A stretch of 64,000 nt of DNA from Aquirickettsiella gammari (GCA_963701065.1 OY969558.1:620001-684000); one strand, 5' to 3'; shown: positions 44,502 through 54,161, counted from the first letter of the stretch. A program made the numbers and translations. The notes: generated by a model from the sequence alone, not told the origin.

Positions 44502-47500
44502 ATGCCATCAAATAATACCTATCCACTATCATCTAAATTAGAACCTTATAAATCTATTAAAGAGAACAGTATAAAACAAGCTACATGGTTGGATAACAAC
44601 GAATATAGTGCTCATGTAAAAAAAAGGAGTCCGATCAATTCGTATTACGCTGCCGCACAAGGAGATCTAGAGTCGGTAAAATACTTTATAGAAAATCAAG
44701 GTCAAAATATCAACTTGGAAGATAATTTAAACCAAACTCTTTTACATAAAGCTGTTTTTAATGGTCATTTACCTGTTGTGGAATACCTTATCCGTAACGG
44801 TGCTGATTTAGATATTAAAAATCAACTGAATTTGGACTTTTTAGATAGTGTTGCGCTCAATGGGCATTTCTCTGTTATTAAATTCCTAGAAGAAAAAAAC
44901 GTTCCCATCGGTAATTTATTTAAGGCAGCAGAAAAAGGTTACTTAGGTATCGTCAAATATCTTGTGGAAAATAAAGCGCAAAGTGTTAATTCTAAGGATA
45001 GTTCTGATCAAACTCCGTTACATCAAGCCGCTTTTAATGGCCACTTAAATATCGTGAAATACCTAGTCGATAACGGCGCTGACTTAAATGTCAAAAATAC
45101 AGCCGGAAAAACGCCACTACACTATGCTGCCGCACAAGGAGATTTAGAGTCGGTAAAATACTTTATAGAAAACCAAAGTCAAAATCCTAATTTGAAAGAT
45201 AATTTAGGCCAAACCCCTTTACACCAAGCCATTTTTAATGGTCGCTTACCTGTTGCGCAATATCTTGTTCGCAACGGTGCTGATTTAGATATTAAAAATC
45301 AACTGAATTTGGACTTTTTAGATAGTGTTGCGCTCAATGGGCATTTCTCTGTTATTAAATTCCTAGAAGAAAAAAACGTTCCCATCGGTAATTTATTTAA
45401 GGCAGCAGAAAAAGGTTATTTAGGTATCGTCAAATATCTTGTGGAAAATAAAGCGCAAAGTGTTAATTCTAAGGATAGTTCTGATCAAACTCCGTTACAT
45501 CAAGCCGCTTTTAATGGCCACTTAAATATCGTGAAATACCTAGTCGATAACGGCGCTGACTTAAATGTCAAAAATACAGCCGGAAAAACGCCACTACACT
45601 ATGCTGCCGCACAAGGAGATTTAGAGTCGGTAAAATACTTTATAGAAAACCAAAGTCAAAATCCTAATTTGAAAGATAATTTAGGCCAAACCCCTTTACA
45701 CCAAGCCATTTTTAATGGTCGCTTAACTGTTGTGGAATATCTTGTCCGTAACGATGCTGATTTAGAGATTAAAAATCAACTTGATCTAAACTTTTTAAAT
45801 AGGGTTGCTCTCAATGCGCATTTTTCCGTCATTACCTATCTTGTCGATGTGAAAAATATTAATATCGGGAACTTATTTCAGGCCGCTGAAAAGAACTACT
45901 TGGGTATCGTCAAATACTTTATCGAAGGGAAAGGCGAAGACATTAACGCTAAAGATCACTTAAGCCAAACGCCTTTATATACAGCTGCTTATAATAATCA
46001 TTTGAATGTCGTGAAATATCTTGTCAGTAAAGGGGCGAATTTAAACACTGAAAATGATGTGGGCAACACGCCACTATACGCGGCTACTTTGAAAAATCAC
46101 TTGGACATCGTAAAGTACCTTGTAAAAAATGGCGCTAACATTAATATGTTCTCTGATTTGCAGACTAGCCCACTGCACCTTGCGGCCGCGCAAGGTTACT
46201 TAAAGATCGTAAAATATTTTATCGATGAAAAAGAGCAAAACATCAATTTTAAGGATCGTTTGGCTTGGACCCCGTTACATAAAGCCGCTTATAATAATCA
46301 ATTGAATGTCGTGAAATATCTTTTCAGTAGCGGCGCTGATTTAAACCTTGAAAATAGTACTAATAACAACCCTTTATACGTTGCCGCCTCGCAAGGTCAT
46401 CTAGAAATAGTGCAATACCTTGTAGAGCATGGGATTAACACTCACACTAACCCTGGTTTTAATAATAGCCCGCTACACATTGCAGCCTGGAATGGCCATC
46501 TGAATGTAGTGAAATACCTTATTGATAAGAAAGTTCAAGATATTAACTTTAAAGATGCTTTAGGTCAGGCCTCTTTACATAAAGCCGCTTATAATAATCA
46601 CCTGAATGTCGTGAAATATCTTGTCAGTAGAGGCGCTGATTTAAATGCGGTAAATAACACTAACGAAACCGCTCTACATTTCGCTGCCTCGCAAGGTCAC
46701 CTAGAAATAGTGAAATACCTTATAGAGCGCGGGATTAACACCCCTACTAACCCTGGCTTTAGTAATACCCCCCCGCTACACATTGCGGCCTGGAACGGTC
46801 ACCTGGATATCGTTAAATATCTTATCGATGAGAAAGATGAGGATATTAACTCTAAAGATAGCTTAGGCCAAACGCCTTTATATGCAGCCGCTTATAATGG
46901 TCACTTACACATAGTAAAATATTTCGTCAATAAAGGGGCGGATTTAAACGCTGAAAATAATATTGATGAGACTCCTCTATACACAGCCTCCGCGCAAGGT
47001 CACTTAGAGATAGTAAAATTATTGGAACAAAACGGCGCTAAAGTTAACACTAACCCTGTTGCCCCACTCTACACAGCAGCCTGGAATGGTCGCTTAGAGA
47101 TAGTAAAATACCTTATCAGTAGAGGCGCTGATTTAAATGCGATAAATAAACAAGGAAACACGCCTCTACACGCTGCTACCTTGCAGGGACACTTGGATAT
47201 TATAGAATATCTTGTAGATAATGACGCTAATATTAATATTCTCTCTGACTATAATGCGACTCCGCTGCACATTGCGGCTGCGCAAGGTAACTTAGAGGCT
47301 GTAAAATACTTTGTAAACAAACCAGATCAAGATATTAACGTCAAAGATAATTTAGCTCAGACGCCATTGTATAAAGCTGCTTTTAACGATCACTTACCCA
47401 TAGTAAAGTACCTTGTCAGTAAAGGGGCTGACTTAAACGCTGAAAATCAACTTGGCCTGTGTTTTTTAGATAGGATTGCTATCCATAATGCTCATTCTCC

Positions 47501-49778
47501 TGTCATTAGCTATCTTATAGATGAAAAAAATATTCATATCGGCAACCTATTTGAGGCGGCTGAAAAAGGCTACTTGGGTATCATTAAATACTTAGTAGAA
47601 AGTAAACATCAAAGCATTAATTCTAAAGACAATTTAGCTCAGACGCCGTTATATAAAGCGGCTCTTAACGGTCACTTAAACACAGTTAAATATTTTGTTA
47701 GTAAAGACGATGAGTTAAACACTAAAAACAAACTTAATCTGAATTTCTTAAACCTTATCGCTCTCAATGAACACTTCAATATTGTTAACTACCTTGTAGA
47801 AAAAAATAATATTAATATTGGCAGTATATTTATAGCCGCTGAAAAAGGCGATTTAGGTATTGTCAAATATTTTATAGAAAACAAACATCAAAATACTAAC
47901 GTTAAAGATAGTTTGGCTTGGACCCCTTTACATAGAGCTGCTTTTAACGGTCATTTACACCTAGTAAAATATCTTTTCAGTCAAGGTGCCGATTTAAACA
48001 CTAAAAATAATATCGGCAACATGCCAATACATGCGGCGGCCTGGAATGGCCACTTAGATATTGTAAAGTACTTTATAGCAAAAGGAGCTGATTTAAACGC
48101 TAAAAATAATGCGGCGCAGAATCCTTTACAGGTTGCTGCGTTTAACGATCACCTGGCTATTGTTCAATATTTTATAGAAGAAAAAAATATGCAAGCCGGT
48201 GATATGTTGCAGGCCGTAACAAATGGCTATTTGGGCATCATCAAATACCTGGTAGAAATCAAGGGTATTGGTTTAAAAAATTCTGTCGATTATAGAGACA
48301 AAACGCTACTAGATTATGCGGTAGAAAAAGGCTACTTAAATATAGTGAAATACTTTTCAGAAGAGCAACAGCTAAGTATTAACTTTAGGAATAGTTTAGG
48401 CTCGACCCTTTTGCATAGAGCAGCGCTTAATGGTCGCTTGAATATCGTCAAATATCTTATCCATAAAGGCATTGACTTAAATATTTGCGATGATTTAGGT
48501 TGGAGCCCTTTAAATAGGGCAGCGCTTAATGGTCACTTGAATGTCGTGAAATATCTTGCCGAAAAAGGTGCAAATTTAAATCTTACTGCTAATAATTTGG
48601 CGTGGACTCCTTTAAATAGCGCGGTGTCTAATGGCTATTTGGATATAGTGAAATATCTTGTAGATAAAAATGCTGACTTAAAAGCGACAACCGAAGCTGG
48701 GAATACTTCTTTACACCATGCGTCCGAGCGTGGCTACTTAGAGATAGTAAAATATCTTGTCGATAAGGGTATTGATATACACGTTAAAAATAACAGCGGC
48801 GATAACCCTTTCCAGCTTGCGGCTCTCAATGGTCACTTAGCTATTGTTAAATATTTTATAGAAGAAAAAAATATGCAGGCCGGTGATATATTTCATGCCG
48901 TAAAAAACGATTATTGGGGTATCGTCAAATATCTTGTAGAAGAAAAAAAGCTTGATGTAAACACTAAAAATAATGTTGGTGACACTCCACTACACTATGC
49001 GGCCTGGCATGGTGTAACCAATATAGCAAAATACCTTGTAAAAAAATCGGCTAATTTAGAAGCTACAAATGAGGATGGAGGAACTCCACTACAGTATGCG
49101 GCTTACTATGGCCACTTAGAGATAGTGAAATATTTTGTAGAGAATAACGCCGATCTAAGAACCAAAGATAATGCGGGTGATACTCCCCTACATACAGCCA
49201 CTCTAGGCAATCAGACAGATGTAGTGAAATATCTGGTAGGGCAAGGTGCTAATCTAGGATTGAAAAATACAAAGGGGGATACTCCACTACAAATTACCGT
49301 TGCGAATAAGAGTTTAGAGCTAGAATACTTAAAGCTAATAGAACGCCTTGACTCGAAAGATAATATTCGCAGCCGCCGTAGCTTCCAACTTAAAGATAGA
49401 GGGGTATCTACCACAAAGAGCGATTATATCACTAGCGGAGCAAGTGGACCCTCTTTTTGGATGAGTAACCTGGTTGACATTTTTAAAACTATGTCCCAGC
49501 TCAGCTTCCCTAGTTTAAGGAATGAAGTACCTAAACTACTAGAGGTAGATACTTTTAATATTCCCTGTGACAGAGTAACAACAAATAGCTTCAACCTAGA
49601 TGGCGCACTATTACTAGGCGATCTGATAGCCAGAAAAATAAGCGGGGGGAAATATCCTGTTTTCTTTAAACCAGACGGAAATATAACGCTAGAAGCGGGG
49701 AATCGTATCATTAATTCCATCAATACATTTGAGTCTACACTAGATACTAAAAGGTTTAATAACTCATTTGAGTTTTAA
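44502..49778 (+). CDS. Giant ankyrin-repeat protein
   Basis: A 1758-residue protein built almost wholly of ankyrin repeats from about residue 35 to 1630, several dozen units of the pattern TPLHxAAxxGHLxIVKYLVxxGADLNxxN. Interspersed are non-canonical units (NLFKAAEKGYLGIVKYLVE preceded by FLDSVALNGHFSVIKFLEEK) that recur as part of a three-repeat module. The last about 130 residues are different: a basic stretch RSRRSF, then TTNSFNLDGALLLGDLIARK and a Ser/Asn/Phe-rich end. The start at 44502 is served by AAGGA eight bases upstream; an upstream ATG at 44439 has none. No signal peptide or membrane span is seen, so a cytosolic or secreted effector acting by protein binding is likely, as an inference. 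Confidence 0.88.
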   Translation: MPSNNTYPLSSKLEPYKSIKENSIKQATWLDNNEYSAHVKKRSPINSYYAAAQGDLESVKYFIENQGQNINLEDNLNQTLLHKAVFNGHLPVVEYLIRNGADLDIKNQLNLDFLDSVALNGHFSVIKFLEEKNVPIGNLFKAAEKGYLGIVKYLVENKAQSVNSKDSSDQTPLHQAAFNGHLNIVKYLVDNGADLNVKNTAGKTPLHYAAAQGDLESVKYFIENQSQNPNLKDNLGQTPLHQAIFNGRLPVAQYLVRNGADLDIKNQLNLDFLDSVALNGHFSVIKFLEEKNVPIGNLFKAAEKGYLGIVKYLVENKAQSVNSKDSSDQTPLHQAAFNGHLNIVKYLVDNGADLNVKNTAGKTPLHYAAAQGDLESVKYFIENQSQNPNLKDNLGQTPLHQAIFNGRLTVVEYLVRNDADLEIKNQLDLNFLNRVALNAHFSVITYLVDVKNINIGNLFQAAEKNYLGIVKYFIEGKGEDINAKDHLSQTPLYTAAYNNHLNVVKYLVSKGANLNTENDVGNTPLYAATLKNHLDIVKYLVKNGANINMFSDLQTSPLHLAAAQGYLKIVKYFIDEKEQNINFKDRLAWTPLHKAAYNNQLNVVKYLFSSGADLNLENSTNNNPLYVAASQGHLEIVQYLVEHGINTHTNPGFNNSPLHIAAWNGHLNVVKYLIDKKVQDINFKDALGQASLHKAAYNNHLNVVKYLVSRGADLNAVNNTNETALHFAASQGHLEIVKYLIERGINTPTNPGFSNTPPLHIAAWNGHLDIVKYLIDEKDEDINSKDSLGQTPLYAAAYNGHLHIVKYFVNKGADLNAENNIDETPLYTASAQGHLEIVKLLEQNGAKVNTNPVAPLYTAAWNGRLEIVKYLISRGADLNAINKQGNTPLHAATLQGHLDIIEYLVDNDANINILSDYNATPLHIAAAQGNLEAVKYFVNKPDQDINVKDNLAQTPLYKAAFNDHLPIVKYLVSKGADLNAENQLGLCFLDRIAIHNAHSPVISYLIDEKNIHIGNLFEAAEKGYLGIIKYLVESKHQSINSKDNLAQTPLYKAALNGHLNTVKYFVSKDDELNTKNKLNLNFLNLIALNEHFNIVNYLVEKNNINIGSIFIAAEKGDLGIVKYFIENKHQNTNVKDSLAWTPLHRAAFNGHLHLVKYLFSQGADLNTKNNIGNMPIHAAAWNGHLDIVKYFIAKGADLNAKNNAAQNPLQVAAFNDHLAIVQYFIEEKNMQAGDMLQAVTNGYLGIIKYLVEIKGIGLKNSVDYRDKTLLDYAVEKGYLNIVKYFSEEQQLSINFRNSLGSTLLHRAALNGRLNIVKYLIHKGIDLNICDDLGWSPLNRAALNGHLNVVKYLAEKGANLNLTANNLAWTPLNSAVSNGYLDIVKYLVDKNADLKATTEAGNTSLHHASERGYLEIVKYLVDKGIDIHVKNNSGDNPFQLAALNGHLAIVKYFIEEKNMQAGDIFHAVKNDYWGIVKYLVEEKKLDVNTKNNVGDTPLHYAAWHGVTNIAKYLVKKSANLEATNEDGGTPLQYAAYYGHLEIVKYFVENNADLRTKDNAGDTPLHTATLGNQTDVVKYLVGQGANLGLKNTKGDTPLQITVANKSLELEYLKLIERLDSKDNIRSRRSFQLKDRGVSTTKSDYITSGASGPSFWMSNLVDIFKTMSQLSFPSLRNEVPKLLEVDTFNIPCDRVTTNSFNLDGALLLGDLIARKISGGKYPVFFKPDGNITLEAGNRIINSINTFESTLDTKRFNNSFEF
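44801..45277 (+). repeat. 477-bp tandem repeat, unit 1
   Basis: First of two adjacent, nearly identical 477-base units within the giant ankyrin gene. The unit spans 159 codons, about five ankyrin repeats, so duplication keeps the frame. Over most of its length it matches unit 2 with only isolated changes (for example TAC versus TAT in GYLGIVK); divergence rises at the last few codons. Confidence 0.9.
45278..45754 (+). repeat. 477-bp tandem repeat, unit 2
   Basis: Second copy of the 477-base unit. Exactly 477 bases further on a diverged third start (GATGCTGATTTAGAGATT at about 45752) begins, then the similarity becomes that of ordinary repeats. The high nucleotide identity shows a recent duplication by slippage or unequal crossing-over. 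Confidence 0.9.
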
Positions 49779-49797
49779 GCTTCCATGGAGTCATTAA

Positions 49798-50679
49798 CTA
49801 GAACTTTTTTATATATAAGTGGCAATAGGGTTGCTTTTTAGTTTTTTCGTAATAATTTTGATGATAATCTTCTGCCCTCCAGAAATGTGTGGCAGGAGTG
49901 AGCTTGGTTACGACTTGAAAACCTTTTTCTTTTAAAATACCAATAAGTTTTGCAGCGATTTCTTTTTGTTCAGAGGTAGTATAAAAAATTTCAGAACGAT
50001 ATTGGTCGCCACTGTCGGGCCCTTGCCGATTAACTTGACCCGGATCATGGATCTCGAAGAACCGTTTGGCTAATGTTTCATAAGTTATTTTACGCGGATC
50101 AAAAATAATCTGCACCGCCTCAGCATGACCCGTTTGATGATTACAAACATCCTGGTAAGTAGGATTAGTCGTATTACCACCGGTATAACCCGATATTACG
50201 GAAATAACCCCAGGTAAATGCTTCATCAGATATTCCACCCCCCAAAAACATCCACCCGCAAAAATAGCCGTTTCAGTTTGTTCAACTGACTCTTTTAAAT
50301 TTTCATCTAGTTTACCTTTTGTTTCATGCTTTGGAATAAAATCTAAGGATATTGAATTAACACAATGTCGGACATTTTTAGAGGTAAGCGCTTCACCCAG
50401 AAATACATGACCAAGATGCGCATCACATTTAGCACAAAGAATTTCGGTACGATGGCCATCGGCATCCGGCAATCGTTTAATGGCACCAACTATTTCGTCA
50501 TCAAAACTCGGCCAGCCACAACCTGAATCAAACTTATCAGAAGAATTGTATAATAACGAACCGCATTGCTTGCAGGAATAAGTTCCATCTTCATTAAAAC
50601 GATAATACTGTCCTGAAAAAGGAGCCTCAGTCCCTTTTAATAAAATGACTCTTTCCTCTTCGGGTGTCAGTTTTTTCAT
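49798..50679 (-). CDS. msrBA: Bifunctional methionine sulfoxide reductase MsrB-MsrA
   Basis: A fused repair enzyme that reduces both stereoisomers of methionine sulfoxide. The N-terminal MsrB domain (residues 1-120) has the zinc CxxC pairs (SCKQCGS and CAKCDAHLGH), GCGWPSF and the catalytic Cys in RHCVNSISLDF. After a linker the MsrA domain starts at about residue 135 with GGCFWGVEYLMK (catalytic Cys) and continues with GYTGG, GHAEAVQI, and DPGQVNRQGPDSGDQYRS. The B-then-A order occurs in several bacterial groups; most fusions are A-then-B. No signal peptide, so it is cytoplasmic. A peroxiredoxin gene lies just upstream on the same strand, forming a small oxidative-stress pair separated by a terminator. 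Confidence 0.95.
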   Translation of the reverse strand: MKKLTPEEERVILLKGTEAPFSGQYYRFNEDGTYSCKQCGSLLYNSSDKFDSGCGWPSFDDEIVGAIKRLPDADGHRTEILCAKCDAHLGHVFLGEALTSKNVRHCVNSISLDFIPKHETKGKLDENLKESVEQTETAIFAGGCFWGVEYLMKHLPGVISVISGYTGGNTTNPTYQDVCNHQTGHAEAVQIIFDPRKITYETLAKRFFEIHDPGQVNRQGPDSGDQYRSEIFYTTSEQKEIAAKLIGILKEKGFQVVTKLTPATHFWRAEDYHQNYYEKTKKQPYCHLYIKKF

Positions 50680-50693
50680 AGTTACCTAGAAAT

Positions 50694-50720
50694 AAAAAAC
50701 CCGTAGAACACAGGTTTTTT
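50694..50720 (-). terminator. Rho-independent terminator after peroxiredoxin gene
   Basis: On the - strand AAAAAACCTG pairs with CGGGTTTTTT (10 bp with one G-T wobble) around a 7-base loop, with T-tract included, 17 bases after the peroxiredoxin stop. It is the clearest intrinsic terminator in the window. The mirrored stem could also act on + transcription. Confidence 0.8.
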
Positions 50721-50736
50721 ATCAAGTTGACTGAAC

Positions 50737-51291
50737 CTAAGCTACTTCAGCCACGTTAATAGTGCTCTGACCTTTTTGCCAATTACAGGGACAAAGACCT
50801 CCATCTTGTAAGGCATGCAGTATGCGTAATACCTCTTCAGGGTTACGACCCACACTTAAGTCAGTTACCATGCTAAAGCGAATAATACCTTCTGGATCAA
50901 TAATAAACGTTGCTCGTTGTGCTACACCTGCTTCATTATCCAATATACCTAAATCGCTACATAATTCTCGTTTAATATCACTCAACATAGGGAATGAGAG
51001 ATCGTTCAAATCTTTATTATATTGTCGCCAAGCGCGGTGTACAAATTCATTATCGGTACTACCACCTAGCAACACCGCGTTACTTTCTTTAAATTTTCCA
51101 TTGAGTTCATTAAATGCCACAATCTCAGTAGGGCATACAAAGGTAAAATCCTTAGGCCAAAAAAATAGTATTAACCATTTGCCTGGATAAGAAACATGCG
51201 TAATCTCGGTAAATGCTTTGTTGATATCCATATCAACTGTGGCGGTGAGTTTAAATTCAGGTAATTTATCCCCTACTTTTAACATAGACAT
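50737..51291 (-). CDS. Peroxiredoxin (AhpC/TSA family)
   Basis: A 184-residue thiol peroxidase that reduces hydrogen and organic peroxides. The peroxidatic Cys is in FTFVCPTEI (about residue 53), with the supporting Thr and Arg (SVGRNPEEVLR). A resolving cysteine pair is probably in GGLCPCNWQKG near the C-terminus, a pattern of AhpC-type enzymes paired with thioredoxin-like reductants rather than AhpF. No ahpF is in the window. The start at 51291 has GAGAGGAAAA upstream. msrBA follows after a terminator. Confidence 0.95.
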   Translation of the reverse strand: MSMLKVGDKLPEFKLTATVDMDINKAFTEITHVSYPGKWLILFFWPKDFTFVCPTEIVAFNELNGKFKESNAVLLGGSTDNEFVHRAWRQYNKDLNDLSFPMLSDIKRELCSDLGILDNEAGVAQRATFIIDPEGIIRFSMVTDLSVGRNPEEVLRILHALQDGGLCPCNWQKGQSTINVAEVA

Positions 51292-51478
51292 ATGATTATT
51301 TTCCTCTCGTTTAATAATAGAGCGCCGGTAAATTTAATGGTTACAAGCGCTCAGTTAATCACCTTAGATTTAAGCCAGAATTAAATAAGAATCGGAATTC
51401 AGCATAAATCCACCTCATAAAAAACTAAGCAGCAATTATAACAGCCCTACTCTCATTAAAGAAATAAAATTATCTCTA

Positions 51479-52330
51479 TTATTGATAAGTGATAGCCACT
51501 TCTTTAGATTGAAACATAGTTTTTAATAATAGATTAAAAGCTTTATTTTTTGGCGAAAAGAGCGAGGGAACAGAGGCTAAATCTTTTAAAATATGCTCTG
51601 CCAGACCTTGTAGATAGGTTTCCCTTATGCTCAGGTCCTGCCAATAACGACTACACTCATTGTCGCAAACATCATCTTGAAGTTGATAAACCAAACCTAA
51701 TCTATTTCCGATTTGCGATAGGGTTAAAAGCTGCTCTTTGGGCAAATCAGCAACTATTCCAGCCAATTCTAGCGCAGCGGCGAATAAAGTGCCTGTTTTT
51801 AAAGCATGGATGGTTTCAACGCTCGACCTATCGGCAGAACTAGCATTACTACTAAACTCCATCGCTTGCCCTGCCACCATTCCCCATGGCCCTGCCGCCT
51901 TTACCAATACATTGAGCATTTTTATAAGTTTTTCAGGACTTAATGGCGCCTTAAGAAGCACATCAAACGCTAAAGCTTGCAAGGAATCCCCGGCTAATAA
52001 AGCCATCGAGTCGCCAAATTTTTTGTGACAACTTGGTTTTCCACGCCGCCAATCATCATTATCCATGCTCGGTAAATCATCATGAATTAATGAATACGCA
52101 TGAATTAACTCTAGTGCACATGCCACCTGATCTAAACTTTCTAACGAAGATCCTAATGCAGTTCCTAAGGTATAAACCAATAAAGGCCTTAAACGCTTAC
52201 CGCCATTTAAAACAGCATAGCGCATCGCATCATGTAAGGGTTCTGACAGCGGTGCTGGATCTAACAAATAATGTGTTAATAATTGATTAACACGTTGTTG
52301 ATATTTTATAAGGTCAGTCTCAACATTCAC
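51479..52330 (-). CDS. ispA: Polyprenyl (farnesyl) diphosphate synthase
   Basis: IspA condenses dimethylallyl and isopentenyl diphosphates to farnesyl diphosphate, precursor of undecaprenol and quinones. The first aspartate-rich motif is intact (LIHDDLPSMDNDDWRRGKPS). The second reads YQLQDDVCDNECS, keeping DDxxD. The loop that normally follows (GKxxGxDxxxxKxT) is missing, making this protein about 15 residues short at that place; length 283. The start is a GTG sharing one base with the xseB stop. dxs, often next in gammaproteobacteria, is absent; the next gene is the peroxiredoxin after 187 bases. Confidence 0.9.
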   Translation of the reverse strand: MNVETDLIKYQQRVNQLLTHYLLDPAPLSEPLHDAMRYAVLNGGKRLRPLLVYTLGTALGSSLESLDQVACALELIHAYSLIHDDLPSMDNDDWRRGKPSCHKKFGDSMALLAGDSLQALAFDVLLKAPLSPEKLIKMLNVLVKAAGPWGMVAGQAMEFSSNASSADRSSVETIHALKTGTLFAAALELAGIVADLPKEQLLTLSQIGNRLGLVYQLQDDVCDNECSRYWQDLSIRETYLQGLAEHILKDLASVPSLFSPKNKAFNLLLKTMFQSKEVAITYQ

Positions 52331-52587
52331 TAGACTAATTCTTCATCTATTTCAAAAGCTAACAATTGACTTTCCTGATTTGAGTCAGAATTTATTAAAA
52401 TCTGCACACGCTGTTCAGCTTTTTTCAAGGTCAATTGACAGTCTTTTAATAAGCCGACCGCTCGGCTAAATTGCTCGAGCGAATCTTCTAAGGTCGAATT
52501 CCCCCGCTCCATTTGTTCAACGATTTTTTCGAGCTCATCCAAAGCCTTTTCAAACTTAAAACTCCCATTTTTTTTTGTCTTTGGCAT
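52330..52587 (-). CDS. xseB: Exodeoxyribonuclease VII small subunit
   Basis: XseB is the small helical subunit of exonuclease VII, which degrades single-stranded DNA. The family core is FEKALDELEKIVEQMERG, then a second helix SLEQFSRAVGLLKDCQLTLK, a compact coiled two-helix protein of 85 residues. I start at the ATG (52587) served by GAGGT; a longer reading from TTG 52608 lacks support. Its acidic C-terminal tail runs directly into ispA, with one base of overlap: the common xseB-ispA pair. Confidence 0.92.
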   Translation of the reverse strand: MPKTKKNGSFKFEKALDELEKIVEQMERGNSTLEDSLEQFSRAVGLLKDCQLTLKKAEQRVQILINSDSNQESQLLAFEIDEELV

Positions 52588-52787
52588 GAAAAATGACCTC
52601 GTTTGCAATCACCCTATTTAGGCAGAAGCGCTTAGCTATTTAAATATTTCTTAAAACACGGGGCTATATTACCCTAATGATTATGAAATGCTATAAAATT
52701 GATGTCAAATAATGGCAATAATTGTTAGTATTAAGCCATTTTTATTCATTTTTTTGGCTAAATATACCTTTTTAAGGAAATTAATTC

Positions 52788-54161
52788 ATGGTTTTTAGAA
52801 AAATTCTCGTTTATTTGGGCTTAATAACCTTACCACATTTAAGTTGGGCAAATGATGTGCATGAATACCATTTAAAAAATGGATTAAGTTTACTGGTAAA
52901 AGAGGATCATCGTGCACCGGTTGTCATTGCAGAGATATGGTATAAGGTAGGGAGTAGTTATGAGCCTCGGGGGATTACAGGCATCTCACATGCGCTAGAA
53001 CATATGATGTTTCGCGGAACCGAAAAATTTGCACCTGGTGAACTGGAAAAAAAAGTAGCCGTAAATGGTGGTGAGCAAAATGCATTTACTGATTCAGATT
53101 TCACCGCTTATTATCAAAAATTTTCGGCTGATAAATTAGCTATTAGCTTCGAATTAGAGGCAGATAGAATGCGAAATTTATTACTCCGTTCACAAGATTT
53201 CGCTAAAGAAATTCAAGTTGTAATGGAAGAGCGGCGTATGCGTGTTGATGATAACCCTCAAGAAATTCTGTTAGAACGTCTCAATGCCGCTGCTTTTGTT
53301 GCAAGCCCCTACCACCATCCTGTCATAGGATGGAAAAACGATCTGCAAAACATGACCGTTGATGACTTGCGTAAATGGTATGAAACCTGGTACACACCTA
53401 ATAATGCCATACTCGTTGTTGTCGGTGATGTAAAACCTGATCAAGTCTATCAATTAGCAGAAAAATACTTTGCTGAGCTAAAATCATTACCCCTTCCCAA
53501 CATAAAACCCGAAAAAAATATTCAACCACTCGGTGAAAAGCATCTCACTATTTCCGTTCCTGCTCAATTGCCATGGCTGGTCATGGCTTATCCAGTTCCT
53601 GTTATTAAAACAGATCTCAATAGTTCGGATCCTTATGTTTTAGATCTAATTGCGACTTTATTATCAGGCGGCAATAGTGCTCGTTTTGCGAAAAACCTGA
53701 TTCGAAATCAACAAATAGCCGCCGATGCTAATGCATCTTATAACCCGATAAATCGTTTAAATAATTTATTCTTATTACAAGCAACACCGACGCCCGGACA
53801 CACTTTATCGGAGCTGGAAAGTAGTCTGTTAGAACAAATCAAACAACTACACACCTATATGGTCAGTTCTGAGGAATTAGCACGCGCAAAAGCGCAAATA
53901 GCGGCCGACAAAACCTATCAAGAAGATTCTATTACGGCTCAAGCTTATGAGCTTGGCAGTTTAGCCGCACTTAATCTACCTTGGCAAATAGAACGAGATT
54001 ATCTCAAACACATCAATGCCGTAACACCACGTCAAATACAAATAGTTGCCAGCAAATATCTGCAAGCATCTCATTTAACAGTCGCTTATTTAGTTCCTTT
54101 ACCACTAAATTCTATTCATTCCGACTCTTTATCAACTAAAAGGTCTTCGTATGTACGTTAA
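52788..54161 (+). CDS. M16 family zinc peptidase, active subunit
   Basis: A 457-residue processing-peptidase-like protein with a signal peptide (residues 1-21, cleavage near SWA). The inverted zinc motif HxxEH is present as HALEHMMFRGT (about residues 66-76), and the downstream Glu lies in SFELEADRMRN. It probably degrades or processes peptides in the periplasm. The M16 C-terminal half is recognisable (VVGDVKPDQVYQLAEKYFA). The ribosome-binding site AAGGAA is good. The next gene, which overlaps it by 11 bases, encodes the inactive partner, so the two probably form a heterodimer. Confidence 0.93.
   Translation: MVFRKILVYLGLITLPHLSWANDVHEYHLKNGLSLLVKEDHRAPVVIAEIWYKVGSSYEPRGITGISHALEHMMFRGTEKFAPGELEKKVAVNGGEQNAFTDSDFTAYYQKFSADKLAISFELEADRMRNLLLRSQDFAKEIQVVMEERRMRVDDNPQEILLERLNAAAFVASPYHHPVIGWKNDLQNMTVDDLRKWYETWYTPNNAILVVVGDVKPDQVYQLAEKYFAELKSLPLPNIKPEKNIQPLGEKHLTISVPAQLPWLVMAYPVPVIKTDLNSSDPYVLDLIATLLSGGNSARFAKNLIRNQQIAADANASYNPINRLNNLFLLQATPTPGHTLSELESSLLEQIKQLHTYMVSSEELARAKAQIAADKTYQEDSITAQAYELGSLAALNLPWQIERDYLKHINAVTPRQIQIVASKYLQASHLTVAYLVPLPLNSIHSDSLSTKRSSYVR

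Noticed and set aside
44801..45754. Possible CRISPR-like or phage repeat array
   Set aside because: The repeats are coding, in frame and 477 bases long with no spacers; they are ankyrin units.
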